From Chromatiales bacterium (lineage in GTDB: Bacteria; Pseudomonadota; Gammaproteobacteria; SpSt-1174), in contig JABURS010000043.1 in the NCBI GenBank assembly GCA_014762505.1, forward strand, positions 364,303 through 428,302: a stretch of 64,000 nt of DNA, written 5' to 3'. A program made the translations under genes and the position numbers. A model generated the notes under the pieces. It was not told the origin of the DNA. It made no database searches and worked only from the letters and a program-made list of their open reading frames with translations. Shown here piece after piece: positions 30,998-39,927 of the stretch (position 1 is the first letter of the stretch; each line of letters starts with the position of its first letter).

Positions 30998-32089
30998 ATG
31001 GGATTCAAATGCGGTATCGTCGGGTTGCCGAACGTTGGCAAGTCCACGCTCTTCAACGCACTCACCAAGGCCGGTATCCAGGCCGAGAACTACCCGTTCT
31101 GCACCATCGAGCCGAACGTCGGCATCGTGCCGGTGCCGGACCCGCGGCTCGACAGGCTGGCCGAGATCGTCAAGCCCGAGCGCATCCTGCCCACCACCAT
31201 GGAGTTCGTCGACATCGCCGGGCTGGTGGCGGGCGCGTCCAAGGGTGAGGGGCTGGGCAACCAGTTCCTCGGCCACATCCGCGAGACCGATGCCATCGCC
31301 CAGGTGGTGCGCTGCTTCGAGAACGACGACGTGATCCACGTCGCCGGCAAGGTCGACCCGCTGTCCGACATCGAGATCATCAACACCGAGCTGGTGCTGG
31401 CCGACCTGGAGGCCGCCGAGCGGGCGGTGCTGCGCGTGGGCAAGAACGCCAAGTCCGGCAACAAGGACGCGATGGCGCACAAGGCCCTGCTCGAGCGCCT
31501 GGCCGCGCATCTGGGCGAAGGCCATGCGGCCCGCACCTTCGCCTGTACGGACGAGGAGCGCCCGAAGCTGCGCGAACTGCACCTGATCACCATCAAGCCG
31601 ATGATGTTCATCGCCAACGTCGCCGAGGACGGCTTCGAGAACAACCCGCACCTGGATGTGGTACGTGAGTATGCGCAGCGGGAAGGCGCCGAGGTGGTGC
31701 CGGTGTGCGCCGCCATCGAGGCCGAGATCGCCGAGCTCGACGACGCCGAGAAGGGCGAGTTCCTGGCCGAGATGGGCCTGGACGAGCCGGGGCTCAACCG
31801 CGTGATCCGTGCGGGCTACGCCCTGCTCGACCTGCAGACCTTCTTCACCGCCGGCAAGAAGGAGGTGCGTGCCTGGACCGTGCGCAAGGGTGCCACCGCC
31901 CCGCAGGGCGCCGGGCGCATCCACACCGACTTCGAGAAGGGCTTCATCCGCGCCGAGGTCATCGCCTACGACGACTTCGTGGCGAACGGTGGTGAACAGG
32001 GCGCGAAGGATGCCGGCAAGTGGCGCCTGGAGGGCAAGGAGTACGTCATGCAGGAAGGCGACGTGGTGCACTTCCGCTTCAACGTCTAG
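30998..32089 (+). CDS. ychF: Ribosome-binding ATPase YchF (OLA1 family)
   Basis: 363 residues, usual length. [20 protein letters not shown] is the P-loop; the family prefers ATP because G4 is altered (here near [12 protein letters not shown]). [20 protein letters not shown] is G3. A coiled coil with QHLGEG-like residues follows, and a C-terminal TGS domain ends [15 protein letters not shown]. Regulates translation and antioxidant response in E. coli. It ends 50 bp before tRNA-Met. Confidence 0.97.
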   Translation: MGFKCGIVGLPNVGKSTLFNALTKAGIQAENYPFCTIEPNVGIVPVPDPRLDRLAEIVKPERILPTTMEFVDIAGLVAGASKGEGLGNQFLGHIRETDAIAQVVRCFENDDVIHVAGKVDPLSDIEIINTELVLADLEAAERAVLRVGKNAKSGNKDAMAHKALLERLAAHLGEGHAARTFACTDEERPKLRELHLITIKPMMFIANVAEDGFENNPHLDVVREYAQREGAEVVPVCAAIEAEIAELDDAEKGEFLAEMGLDEPGLNRVIRAGYALLDLQTFFTAGKKEVRAWTVRKGATAPQGAGRIHTDFEKGFIRAEVIAYDDFVANGGEQGAKDAGKWRLEGKEYVMQEGDVVHFRFNV

Positions 32090-32098
32090 GTGCAGTTC

Positions 32099-32127
32099 TT
32101 GACAGGCCGGTCCCCAGAGGGGAAAAT
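32099..32127 (+). promoter_or_regulatory. Sigma-70 promoter of tRNA-Met
   Basis: -35 TTGACA (32099-32104), 17-nt spacer, -10 GAAAAT (32122-32127). The expected start of transcription is around 32134, a few nt before the mature tRNA at 32140. The perfect -35 and the position make this a good call. Confidence 0.7.
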
Positions 32128-32139
32128 CTCCGGCCTTTC

Positions 32140-32216
32140 GGCTACGTAGCTCAGCTGGTTAGAGCACATCACTCATAATGATGGGGTCCCCTGTTCGAAT
32201 CAGGGCGTAGCCACCA
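32140..32216 (+). tRNA. tRNA-Met (anticodon CAT, elongator type)
   Basis: 77 nt with encoded CCA. Acceptor arms GGCTACG and CGTAGCC are fully paired, discriminator A, CCA at 32214-32216. Anticodon loop CTCATAA. The first pair is G-C, unlike initiator tRNA, so this is the elongator (or a lysidine-type Ile tRNA, less likely given the synteny with ychF). Confidence 0.93.
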
Positions 32217-32223
32217 TATACGC

Positions 32224-32254
32224 AAAAAGGCCTGCTCATCGAGCAGGCCTTTTT
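32224..32254. terminator. Bidirectional terminator between tRNA-Met and MCP gene
   Basis: AAAAAGGCCTGCTC-AT-CGAGCAGGCCTTTTT style hairpin: arms GGCCTGCTC and GAGCAGGCC flanked by five A and five T, so it serves the tRNA (plus) and the convergent chemotaxis gene (minus). Confidence 0.93.
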
Positions 32255-32276
32255 CGTTTGCGTCGTTCTCCGCGGG

Positions 32277-33461
32277 CTACAGACGGAAGCGGCGCATCAG
32301 TTCCCGCAGCTGGTCGGCCACGCCGGTGAGTTCGCTACTGGCCGACTGCGCCTCGCGCACGGTGGCGACGCTCTCGTCGGCCGCGCTGCTGATGCTGTTC
32401 ACGTTGCGGTTGATCTCCTCGGCCACCGCACTCTGCTGTTCCACGGCGCTGGCGATCTGCAGGCTCATGTCGTTGATGGTCTTGATCGAGCCGGCGATCT
32501 CGCCCAGCGACATGGCGGCCTCCTCGACCTTGGTCTCGCTGTCGGAGGCCTGCGCGCTGGCCGCGCTCATCACGTCCACTGCCGCCTTCACCTGGGTGTT
32601 GAGCCGCTCGATCATGTCCTGGATCTCCAGCGTGGAGTCCTGGGTGCGGCGCGCCAGGGTGCGCACCTCGTCGGCCACCACGGCAAAGCCGCGGCCCTGT
32701 TCGCCCGCCCGCGCCGCCTCGATGGCGGCGTTCAGTGCCAGCAGGTTGGTCTGTTCGGTAATGCCGCCGATCACGTCCAGCACGGAACGGATGTTCTCGT
32801 TTTCCGCCCGCACCTTGTCGATCACGTCCACCGCCTTGCGGATGGCCTGGTTGAGCGAGCCGATGGCGGTGATGGCCTCGGTGGCGGTGAAGGCCCCGGT
32901 CTGTGCCTCGCCTGCCGCCGCGGAGGCCGTCTCTGAGGCCTGCTGGGTGTTGCGCGCCACCTCCTGCACGGTGGAGACCATCTGGTTCATGGCGGTTGCG
33001 ACCAGGGTGGTCTCCTGCTGCTGCTTCTCCAGGCTCGCACCGGTGCGGTCCGTCATCTCCACCAGCCGGCGTGCCGAGCCGTTGAGCGTGTCGGTATTCT
33101 CGCCGATCAGGCGGATCATGCCGCGCAGGTTTTCCGCCATGCGGTTGAAGCTGCCGATGATCTCGCCGATGAGGTCGTGGCTCTCCATGGTGCAGTCGTG
33201 CGAGAGGTCGTTGTTGCTGATGGCATTGGAGACCTCGGCGATACGCCGCAGCCGGCGCAGCAGCACCAGCTTGAGGATCAGGTAGTTGACCACGCCGATG
33301 ATGAGTCCTGCCGCGAGACAGCCGGCGACGAACATGGGATACATGCCCGGCTTCCACTCGACGAACAGGGCGGCGTAGAAGGGAAAGACCACGCCCATCG
33401 CCAAGCCGAAGCCGAGAAAGGCGAAGAGCAGGTTTCTGAGTATGCTGGGCTTGCGGAACAT
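32277..33461 (-). CDS. Methyl-accepting chemotaxis protein without sensor domain
   Basis: 394 residues from ATG 33461 ([10 protein letters not shown]). Two membrane helices (about 12-34 and 41-67) are joined by only a handful of residues (EWKPGM), so there is no periplasmic ligand domain. A HAMP-like region ([20 protein letters not shown]) and a long signalling coiled coil follow. The tip [20 protein letters not shown] then [20 protein letters not shown] is standard. The signal may come from membrane state or a partner. Its sigma-28 promoter (33531-33557) places it in the motility regulon. The longer frame upstream of 33461 was rejected. Confidence 0.93.
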   Translation of the reverse strand: MFRKPSILRNLLFAFLGFGLAMGVVFPFYAALFVEWKPGMYPMFVAGCLAAGLIIGVVNYLILKLVLLRRLRRIAEVSNAISNNDLSHDCTMESHDLIGEIIGSFNRMAENLRGMIRLIGENTDTLNGSARRLVEMTDRTGASLEKQQQETTLVATAMNQMVSTVQEVARNTQQASETASAAAGEAQTGAFTATEAITAIGSLNQAIRKAVDVIDKVRAENENIRSVLDVIGGITEQTNLLALNAAIEAARAGEQGRGFAVVADEVRTLARRTQDSTLEIQDMIERLNTQVKAAVDVMSAASAQASDSETKVEEAAMSLGEIAGSIKTINDMSLQIASAVEQQSAVAEEINRNVNSISSAADESVATVREAQSASSELTGVADQLRELMRRFRL

Positions 33462-33530
33462 AAGCGCTTCAATCTCCTCCGGTGGCCCCAACCTTCCCTG
33501 CCGGGCCCTGATATTGGCTTTCTGTTTTTT

Positions 33531-33557
33531 GTATCGGCATCTTACGCAATATCTTGA
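33531..33557 (-). promoter_or_regulatory. Sigma-28 (FliA) promoter of the chemotaxis receptor gene
   Basis: On the minus strand TCAAGATA (33557-33550), 11-nt spacer, GCCGATAC (33538-33531). The consensus is TAAAGTTT-N11-GCCGATAA: the -10 matches 7 of 8, the -35 5 of 8, with exact spacing. The start of transcription would be near 33523, giving a leader of about 60 nt to ATG 33461. Confidence 0.75.
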
Positions 33558-33588
33558 TTCCCGGGTACGGGGGGATGGAAGTCCTGCC

Positions 33589-33617
33589 AAAAAAAACCGC
33601 CCCGGGCCCGGGGCGGT
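33589..33617 (-). terminator. Rho-independent terminator after the SOR-like gene
   Basis: On the minus strand ACCGCCCC-GGGCCC-GGGGCGGT followed by eight T. Lies 44 bp after the stop of the gene at 33661-34116 and isolates it from the chemotaxis gene. Confidence 0.9.
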
Positions 33618-33660
33618 CGATAGGGCCTGCAAATGCAGGAGACGGACAGGCGCCCGGGCC

Positions 33661-34116
33661 TCAGGCAGCCTGGTATTGCGCCTTGGCCGCCTGGGCGGCA
33701 CGGGCCGCCTCGGGGTCGTAGGCCTTGCCGGACCACAGCATCTCGTAGGCGATCTCCTCGTTGCCGTTCTCGCAGAGGTCGAGCACCTCCTGGAACAGCG
33801 GCTGGAAGGTCTCGCTGCGGTGCGAGGCCTCGTGCTCCTCGAAGCTGCGCCAGAAGGTGATGATGAGCGCCTCCTTGCCCTTCATCGGGCTTTCCACCGC
33901 CTGGCCGATGGTCGAGCCCTCGTTGGAGACGTTGCCGCTGTTCAGCGCGACGAAGCCGCCGATGAAGCCCGTCTCCGAATGGAAGGTCTTCACGTTCTCG
34001 CACAGGGTGGCGACGCGCTCCTGCAGGTCGTCCACCGTGTATTCCGGCTTGAGGATCACGCGGTTGATGGTGACCACGCCGTCGTGGGGGAAGTTGGCAA
34101 TCAGGTTGCTGCTCAT
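33661..34116 (-). CDS. Small protein resembling sulfur oxygenase reductase (dimeric alpha/beta-barrel fold)
   Basis: 151 residues from ATG 34116, preceded by an ideal AGGAGGTG. The N-terminal ferredoxin-like unit ([20 protein letters not shown]) and [13 protein letters not shown] are those of the ABM/EthD superfamily. The segment [20 protein letters not shown], with H95-x3-H99, then Glu120/121 in NEEIAYEML, closely resembles the iron-site region of archaeal sulfur oxygenase reductase (His86, His90, Glu114), and Cys39 falls near its catalytic Cys31. SOR is about 310 residues with two such units; this has one. Substrate unknown; sulfur chemistry is inference. A generic ABM monooxygenase-like protein is the alternative. 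Single-gene unit with strong promoter and terminator. Confidence 0.75.
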   Translation of the reverse strand: MSSNLIANFPHDGVVTINRVILKPEYTVDDLQERVATLCENVKTFHSETGFIGGFVALNSGNVSNEGSTIGQAVESPMKGKEALIITFWRSFEEHEASHRSETFQPLFQEVLDLCENGNEEIAYEMLWSGKAYDPEAARAAQAAKAQYQAA

Positions 34117-34156
34117 GGTGCACCTCCTGTCTGGTGTGCGTTTATCAGCGATTACT

Positions 34157-34184
34157 AATATATATACCTGAGTAAAATAGTCAA
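34157..34184 (-). promoter_or_regulatory. Strong sigma-70 promoter of the SOR-like gene
   Basis: On the minus strand TTGACT (34184-34179), 16-nt spacer, TATATT (34162-34157), in an AT-rich patch that stands out from its surroundings. Transcription would start near 34150, about 35 nt before ATG 34116. Confidence 0.7.
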
Positions 34185-34352
34185 CTATTGCCCCGTAGGC
34201 TGTGGGGGAATCCGTGTGATAGCGGAACAAGCCCCAGAGGTAGTGGTCACTTGTGTGATTCACCACAAGATAGGCGTGTTACACTCTCTGGCGTGATGCG
34301 GGCGGGGTGCCTTCGCCCGGTTTTTCAATCAAGATCCTTGAGGAGTTTTCCG

Positions 34353-34922
34353 ATGCGACGTCATCTCGTACTTGGGGCCCTGCTGGCAGGGGCGTCGGGC
34401 GCGGCCAATGCGGCCGGTCTGGATTTCGCGCTGGGTTCCGAGACGGCCCAGGCGAACTACTATTTCGGCTCCGATGCCATCGGCTATGGCGGTGCGGACT
34501 TCTCCATCGGCGCCTTCTTCAACGACGATGACGACGTCATGGGCAGTCTCGGCGTGAAGGCCACGGGCTCGCCGGCCGGTGCACGCCCCTTCAGCTTCGG
34601 TGTGGGCGTGAAGGCCTATGCGGCCAGCCTCGACCGCCCGGACCTCGATGTGCAGGCACTGGGCATCGGCGGCGAGGTGAAGTACCACATCCCCGCCAAC
34701 ATGCCCATGGCCCTGGTGGCCGAGCTCTACTATGCGCCGAGCATCACCACCGGTGGCGACGGCGAGAACTTCACCGACTTCAACCTCAACTTCGAGGTGG
34801 AGATCACCCCGGGCACCGCGGCCTTCATCGGCTACCGTCAGCTCGAGACCGAGATCGAGAACAGCGGGCGCGATTACGAGCTGGATGACTCCGGCCACAT
34901 CGGCATTCGCCTGATGTTCTGA
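34353..34922 (+). CDS. YfaZ-family outer-membrane protein
   Basis: 189 residues from ATG 34353 after GAGGAG. Signal peptide MRRHLVLGALLAGASGAANA. The mature part is a series of amphipathic beta strands (FSFGVGVKAYAASLDRPDLD, GIGGEVKYHIPANMPMALVA) and ends with Phe (HIGIRLMF), the C-terminal signature of outer-membrane barrels. The pattern VAELYYAPSITTGGDGENFT identifies the YfaZ family, of unknown function. The upstream gap with the divergent SOR-like gene (34117-34352) contains the inverted repeat CTTGTG-N8-CACAAG at about 34249-34268, a possible operator. mazG begins 4 bp later. Confidence 0.9.
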   Translation: MRRHLVLGALLAGASGAANAAGLDFALGSETAQANYYFGSDAIGYGGADFSIGAFFNDDDDVMGSLGVKATGSPAGARPFSFGVGVKAYAASLDRPDLDVQALGIGGEVKYHIPANMPMALVAELYYAPSITTGGDGENFTDFNLNFEVEITPGTAAFIGYRQLETEIENSGRDYELDDSGHIGIRLMF

Positions 34923-34926
34923 GCGG

Positions 34927-35718
34927 ATGGGGGAGCTCGAGCGCCTGCTGGACATCATGGCCACGCTGCGGGACCCGCAGCGTGGCTGTCCGTGGGACCT
35001 CCGTCAGACCTACGCCAGCATCGCACCCTACACCATCGAGGAGGCCTACGAGGTCGCCGATGCCATCGAGCGCGGCGACTTCGCCGACCTGCGCGAAGAG
35101 CTGGGCGACCTGCTGCTGCAGGTGGTCTTCCACGCCCGCATGGCGGAAGAGGAAGGCCGCTTCGACTTTCACGCCGTGGCCGAGGCCATCGCCGACAAGC
35201 TGGTGCGCCGTCACCCGCACGTCTTTGCCGATACCGCCTTTGCCGACGAGGCCGAGCAGCATGCTGCCTGGGAGGCGCAGAAGGCCGAGGAGCGTGCGGC
35301 CAAGACTGACGGGGCACCGCCCAGCGTGCTGGATGGCGTGGCCCGCGCCCTGCCGGCACTGATGCGGGCGGAGAAGCTGCAAAAGCGCGCGGCACGGGTC
35401 GGCTTCGACTGGGGGGCGCTGGAGCCCGTCATCGACAAGATCCACGAGGAGATCGAGGAGGTGCGTGCCGAGGTGGGGGTGGCCGACAACCACGCCCGTC
35501 TGCACGAGGAGGTGGGCGACCTGCTGTTCGCCGTCACCAACCTCGCCCGGCATCTCGCTGTCGATCCCGAGATGGCCCTGCGGGATGCCAACGCCAAGTT
35601 CGAGGCGCGCTTTCGCGGTATCGAGGCGCGGGTGGCCGCCGAGGGGCGGCGCCCGGAAGACTGCAGCCTGGACGAGCTCGAGTCACACTGGGACGCCGTG
35701 AAGGCGCAGAAGGATTAG
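34927..35718 (+). CDS. mazG: Nucleoside triphosphate pyrophosphohydrolase MazG
   Basis: 263 residues, same as E. coli. Hydrolyses NTPs and dNTPs to monophosphates and lowers ppGpp indirectly. Two tandem MazG domains: RGCPWDLRQTYASIAPYTIE with EEAYEVADAIERGDFADLRE and ELGDLLLQVVFHA, and the second with IHEEIEEVRAEVGVADNHAR and LHEEVGDLLFAVTNLARHL. The EExxE/ExxD metal residues are present in both. Confidence 0.96.
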   Translation: MGELERLLDIMATLRDPQRGCPWDLRQTYASIAPYTIEEAYEVADAIERGDFADLREELGDLLLQVVFHARMAEEEGRFDFHAVAEAIADKLVRRHPHVFADTAFADEAEQHAAWEAQKAEERAAKTDGAPPSVLDGVARALPALMRAEKLQKRAARVGFDWGALEPVIDKIHEEIEEVRAEVGVADNHARLHEEVGDLLFAVTNLARHLAVDPEMALRDANAKFEARFRGIEARVAAEGRRPEDCSLDELESHWDAVKAQKD

Positions 35719-35725
35719 CCGCCCG

Positions 35726-36457
35726 ATGTCCCAGCACGATCACGCCGGTGGCGTGCCGCACTATCCTGCGCGCATCGTCGACATCCACCAGGCCTCCCCC
35801 CGGGTGAAGACCTTCCAGCTCGACTGCGGCGACCAGCCCTTCGGGTTTCGCGCCGGGCAGTGGATCGACCTCTTCGCCGAGGTCGACGGCCGCGTGCAGG
35901 TCGGTGGCTATTCCATGACCTCGACCCCGTCCCTGGCCCCGCGCTTCGAACTCGCGGTGCAGTACTCGCCGCGCCATGCGGTGACCCGCTGGCTGCACGA
36001 GGTGGCGCGTGTGGGTGACGAGGTGCTGGTATCGGTGGGGCAGGGGGACTTCTGCTTCGAGGCCGGCATGAGCCAGCGTCTGGTGCTGCTCGGCGCCGGC
36101 ATTGGCGTGACGCCGCTGGTGAGCATCTTCCGCCACGCGGCAGAGGCCGCACCCGGTATCGAGGTGCTGCTGGTGCACAGCGTGGCCACGCCGGCGGACC
36201 GGCTGTTCGCCGACGAGCTGGCGGCCACCGCGGCGCGTCTGCCGGGCTTCCGCTACGTGCCCACCCTCACCGGCGAAGACGGCGCCTGGACCGGCGAGCG
36301 CGGGCGCATCGACGCCGCCCTGCTCGAGCGCCTGGGTGCAGCGGTCGATGCCCGTTACTACTTCTGCGGGGCGCGCGAGTTCATCGAGGACATGCATGCC
36401 CTGCTCACGCAGCGCGGCGTGCCTGCCGACGCGCAGGTCTTCGAGAAGTGGTGGTGA
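35726..36457 (+). CDS. Flavin oxidoreductase of the ferredoxin-NADP reductase family
   Basis: 243 residues. FAD-binding barrel with FRAGQWIDLFAEVDGRVQVG and GGYSMTSTPS (the RxYS position here reads GGYS, so Arg is replaced). The NAD(P) domain has LVLLGAGIGVTPLVSIFRHA and the terminal YYFCGAREFIEDM. No [2Fe-2S] or heme domain, so it needs a separate electron partner. Short and stand-alone, about the size of flavin reductases. Its TGA stop abuts the nadC stop tail to tail (TGATCA). Confidence 0.85.
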   Translation: MSQHDHAGGVPHYPARIVDIHQASPRVKTFQLDCGDQPFGFRAGQWIDLFAEVDGRVQVGGYSMTSTPSLAPRFELAVQYSPRHAVTRWLHEVARVGDEVLVSVGQGDFCFEAGMSQRLVLLGAGIGVTPLVSIFRHAAEAAPGIEVLLVHSVATPADRLFADELAATAARLPGFRYVPTLTGEDGAWTGERGRIDAALLERLGAAVDARYYFCGAREFIEDMHALLTQRGVPADAQVFEKWW

Positions 36458-37291
36458 TCAGACCGTGAAGCGCATCGACAGGTCGATGGCCTTCACGTCC
36501 TTGGTGATCGCCCCCACCGAGATGTAGTCCACCCCGGTCTCGGCAATCGCGCGCAGGCGGTCCTTCGTCACGCCGCCCGAGGCCTCGAGCTTCACCTTCC
36601 CCTGGCAGCGACGTACCGCCTCGCGCATGTCCTCGAGCGTATAGTCGTCGAGCATGATGATGTCCGGGCCGGCGGCCAGGGCCTCGTCGAACTCTGCCAG
36701 GTTCTCCGTCTCCACCTCCAGCGTGAGCGCGGGGTGGAGGGCGCGCGCCGCCGCGATGGCGGCCGTGATGGAGCCTGCTGCCATGATGTGGTTTTCCTTG
36801 ATGAGGATGGCGTCGTAGAGGCCGAAGCGGTGATTGCGCCCGCCACCGCAGTTCACGGCGTACTTCTGCGCCTGGCGCAGGCCGGGGATGGTCTTGCGCG
36901 TGTCCAGGATCTGCGCCTGCGTGCCGGCCACGATCTCCACCAGCTCGCGGGTGCGGGTGGCAGTGGCCGAGAGGGTCTGCAGGAAGTTGAGCGCGGTGCG
37001 CTCGCCGGTGAGGATGGCACGGGCAGGCCCGGAGAGGGTGCACAGGCGCGTGTCGGCGGCCACCGCCTCGCACTCGCGCACCTGCCATTCCACCTGTACG
37101 TCCTCGGCCAGCTGGGCGAAGGTCTCGTTGAACCAGGGCTGGCCGCAGATCACCGCCGGCTCGCGGGTGATGACGTGGGCCTGGGCGATGGTCCCGGCCG
37201 GGATGAGTGCGGCCGTCCCGTCGCCGCTGCCCACGTCCTCGGCGAGGGCGCGGGCGACGGTCTCGGCAATATCGCGGGGGCGTTCGCTCAT
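36458..37291 (-). CDS. nadC: Quinolinate phosphoribosyltransferase (carboxylating)
   Basis: 277 residues from ATG 37291 (MSERPRDIAETVARALAEDV). Makes nicotinate mononucleotide from quinolinate and PRPP. TLSATATRTRELVEIVAG, ILDTRKTIPGLRQAQKYAVN, CGGGRNHRFGLYDAILIKEN and VKLEASGGVTKDRLRAIAET are the standard active-site segments. The start shares its A with the stop of the upstream symporter gene (TGATG), so translation may be coupled, an odd pairing functionally. Confidence 0.96.
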   Translation of the reverse strand: MSERPRDIAETVARALAEDVGSGDGTAALIPAGTIAQAHVITREPAVICGQPWFNETFAQLAEDVQVEWQVRECEAVAADTRLCTLSGPARAILTGERTALNFLQTLSATATRTRELVEIVAGTQAQILDTRKTIPGLRQAQKYAVNCGGGRNHRFGLYDAILIKENHIMAAGSITAAIAAARALHPALTLEVETENLAEFDEALAAGPDIIMLDDYTLEDMREAVRRCQGKVKLEASGGVTKDRLRAIAETGVDYISVGAITKDVKAIDLSMRFTV

Positions 37292-38652
37292 CAGCGGTTC
37301 TTCTGCAGGTAGTCGCGGGTGAGGGCGAAGACCACCGGGCTCAGCACCAGCAGGGCGATGAGGTTGGGCAGCGCCATCAGGCCGTTCATGATGTCGGCGG
37401 TGAGCCACAGCAGCTTCACACCCTCGTTGCCGCCGGCTACCAGCGCGCCGGCCGGCAGGGCGATGATCCACAGCACCCGGTAGGGCCAGATCACCTTCAC
37501 GCCGAACAGGAACTCGGCGCAGCGCTCGCCGTAGTAGCTCCAGCCGAGGATGGTGGTGAAGGCGAAGATCACCAGGCCGAAGGTGACCACCCAGCTGCCG
37601 AAGCCCGGCAGGCCCGTGTCGAAGGCCAGGGCGGAGAGGGCCGAGCTGGTCTCGCCGCTGCTCCAGGCGCCGGTGAGGATGATCACCAGCGCGGTCATGG
37701 TGCAGATCACGATGGTGTCGATGAAGGTGCCGAGCATGGCGATGCTGCCCTGGCGGATCGGGTCTCTGGTGCGTGCGGCCGCGTGGGCGATGGGTGCGCT
37801 GCCCAGGCCCGCCTCGTTGGAGAACAGCCCCCGCGCCATGCCGAACTGGATGGCTGCCGCCACGCCGGCCCCGGCGAAGCCGCCGGTGGCCGCCGTGCCG
37901 GTGAAGGCGTCGCTCACGATCATGCCGAGCGCGTCGGGCACCCCGCCGATGTGGAGCAGGATGATGATGAGCGAACCGCCCACATAGACCAGGGCCATGA
38001 AGGGCACCAGGGCCGAGGCCACCTCGCCGATGCGGCGGATGCCGCCGATGATCACCGTGCCGGCGGCCAGCGCCAGCGCCAGGCCGGTGGCCCAGAGCGG
38101 GACGTCCAGCGAGGACTTGAGTGCCAGGGCCACCGAGTTGGACTGGATGGTGTTGCCGATGCCGAAGGCGGCGAGCATGCCGAAGACGGCGAACAGCATG
38201 CCCAGCCACTTCCAGCGTGCGCCCATGCCGTTCTTGATGTAGTACATGGGCCCGCCGACGTGCATGCCGCGCGCGTCGGTCTCGCGGTACTTCACTGCCA
38301 GTACCGCTTCGGAATACTTGGTGGCCATGCCCACCAGGGCGATGATCCACATCCAGAACACCGCCCCCGGGCCGCCGAGGTAGAGGGCGGTGGCCACGCC
38401 GGCGATGTTGCCGGGGCCGATGGTGGCCGACAGCGCCGTCATCAGGGCCTGGAAGGGCGTGATGTCCCCCTCGTCGTGGTCGCCGCGACGTCCCTGCCAG
38501 AGCAGCCGGAAGCCCTGCCCGATGCGCAGCCAGGGCGAGAACCTCAGGCCGATGGTGAGGTAGAGGCCGACCGCCGTGAGCAGCCACAGCAGCACCCACG
38601 GTCCCCAGATGATGCCGCTGACGAGGTCCAGCCACTTGGCGAGCGTTTCCAT
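37291..38652 (-). CDS. Alanine/glycine:cation symporter (AGCS family)
   Basis: 453 residues from ATG 38652 (METLAKWLDL). Ten to eleven membrane segments. The family signature is seen in FQALMTALSATIGPGNIAGV then ATALYLGGPGAVFWMWIIAL, and in LFSNEAGLGSAPIAHAAART. Imports alanine or glycine with Na+ or H+. The longer frame upstream adds a polar Asn-rich stretch without family similarity and was rejected. Coupled to nadC by a 1-nt overlap. Confidence 0.94.
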   Translation of the reverse strand: METLAKWLDLVSGIIWGPWVLLWLLTAVGLYLTIGLRFSPWLRIGQGFRLLWQGRRGDHDEGDITPFQALMTALSATIGPGNIAGVATALYLGGPGAVFWMWIIALVGMATKYSEAVLAVKYRETDARGMHVGGPMYYIKNGMGARWKWLGMLFAVFGMLAAFGIGNTIQSNSVALALKSSLDVPLWATGLALALAAGTVIIGGIRRIGEVASALVPFMALVYVGGSLIIILLHIGGVPDALGMIVSDAFTGTAATGGFAGAGVAAAIQFGMARGLFSNEAGLGSAPIAHAAARTRDPIRQGSIAMLGTFIDTIVICTMTALVIILTGAWSSGETSSALSALAFDTGLPGFGSWVVTFGLVIFAFTTILGWSYYGERCAEFLFGVKVIWPYRVLWIIALPAGALVAGGNEGVKLLWLTADIMNGLMALPNLIALLVLSPVVFALTRDYLQKNR

Positions 38653-38772
38653 GGTCCCTGACTCCTGGTGATTGTTATTGTTGGTGTCGCGGCCGGATTC
38701 CCGCACCGGCCCGCGCGTTTCTGCCGCAAAGCATGCCCGGGAGGCGCGCGCCGGATCAAGTGATGGCCGACC

Positions 38773-39927
38773 TCAGAAGGCCAGGCGCAGCCCCGCAAAG
38801 ACGTGCCGCTTGTCCGCCTCGTGGAAATTGCGGAACGTCGCCCGGCGCAGGTCGCGACGGGTGTAGAGGCTGCCGCCGCGCAGGCTGTAATGCCGGCCGT
38901 CGAACCAGCGCCGTGAGTATTCGTCGTAGGGGAAGGGTCTGTAGCCCTCGTAGGGGTAGAAGGTATTGGCGCACCACTCCCATACGTGCCCGGTGCCCTC
39001 CAGCAGGTTGAGGCGGCAGGCGATCTCCCATTCGTGTTCGTGGGGCAGGCGTGCGCCGGCCCAGGCGGCGTAGGCGCTGGCCTCGTAGTGGCTCAGGCCC
39101 ATCACCGGCGCCGCGGGGGCGAGGTCCTGCGGGCCGTCCACGCCGATGCCGTACCACCAGCCGCGGGCGTCCTGGCGCCAGTGGTCGGGGCGGGTGATGC
39201 CGTTGGCCTCGCGCCACTGCCAGCCGGCCTCGCTCCAGTGGGCGGGGTCGTCGTAGCCGCCGGCCTCGATGAAGGCGAGGTACTCGGCATTGCTCACCGG
39301 TTCGCGGGCGATGCGGAAGGCCGCCATGCGCACGCGGCCGGCCGGCAGCTCGTTGTCGAAGGCGGCCGGGGCCTCGCCGCCCACGCCGTATTCCCCGGCC
39401 GAGAGATGACGCAGGGCCGAGACCGGTGCCCGGGCCGGCAGCCGGCGGCCGGCGAGGTAGTCGCCGCGGTGCCGGGTGATGGCGCGTTGGGTCAGGACCA
39501 TCAGCATGGTCTCCACGTGCATGCCGTGGTGCTGGATGAGAAAGTGTTCGATGTACTCGTTTTCCAGCAGCGGGTCGTGCCGCAGCGTGCCGCCCGTACC
39601 GCTGAGCAGCAGCAGGTTCTCGTCGCTGTCCTGCGCCACCTGGGCCAGCAGCCGCTCCTTGGACGGCAGCCTGCCGCCGCGCTCGGCTTTGGGGCTGAGC
39701 CAGGGGATGTAGTAGTCGTGCAGGGCGGCGGTACGCCGGTCGTCACCCTGGATGCGTTCGTGCAGCCAGTAGTTTTCGACGAAGGCACAATGCCCGAGAT
39801 GCCAGCCCAGCGGGCTCAGGTCCGGATGGAACTGGCGGCGATAGGCCTCGTCGTCCAGCGGCTCGATGAGGGACTGCAGGCGCCGGTGCACGGCACGCAG
39901 GCGAACGAGGGTGCCGAGCGAGGTCAT
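38773..39927 (-). CDS. egtB: EgtB-like non-heme iron sulfoxide synthase
   Basis: 384 residues from ATG 39927. N-terminal DinB-like helical domain with the iron ligands: His46 in GWHLGHCAFVENYW, and H133-x3-H137-x-E139 in IQHHGMHVETML. A C-terminal formylglycine-generating-enzyme-like (SUMF1) domain carries the conserved segments RLPHEHEWEIACRL and GHVWEWCANTFYPYEGYRPF, with LRGGSLYTRRDLRRATFRNF. EgtB joins the thiol donor to trimethyl-His in ergothioneine synthesis. It overlaps egtC by 4 bp. No egtD methyltransferase is in the window, so the exact substrate is open. Confidence 0.85.
   Translation of the reverse strand: MTSLGTLVRLRAVHRRLQSLIEPLDDEAYRRQFHPDLSPLGWHLGHCAFVENYWLHERIQGDDRRTAALHDYYIPWLSPKAERGGRLPSKERLLAQVAQDSDENLLLLSGTGGTLRHDPLLENEYIEHFLIQHHGMHVETMLMVLTQRAITRHRGDYLAGRRLPARAPVSALRHLSAGEYGVGGEAPAAFDNELPAGRVRMAAFRIAREPVSNAEYLAFIEAGGYDDPAHWSEAGWQWREANGITRPDHWRQDARGWWYGIGVDGPQDLAPAAPVMGLSHYEASAYAAWAGARLPHEHEWEIACRLNLLEGTGHVWEWCANTFYPYEGYRPFPYDEYSRRWFDGRHYSLRGGSLYTRRDLRRATFRNFHEADKRHVFAGLRLAF

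Noticed and set aside
28613..32071. Minus-strand frame of about 1150 codons over prs-rplY-pth-ychF
   Set aside because: Shadow of four well-identified plus-strand genes; it also crosses their intergenic gaps without any ribosome site.
32140..32216. Ile tRNA with lysidine-modified CAT anticodon
   Set aside because: Possible from the anticodon alone, but position after ychF is the conserved place of elongator tRNA-Met. I keep Met.
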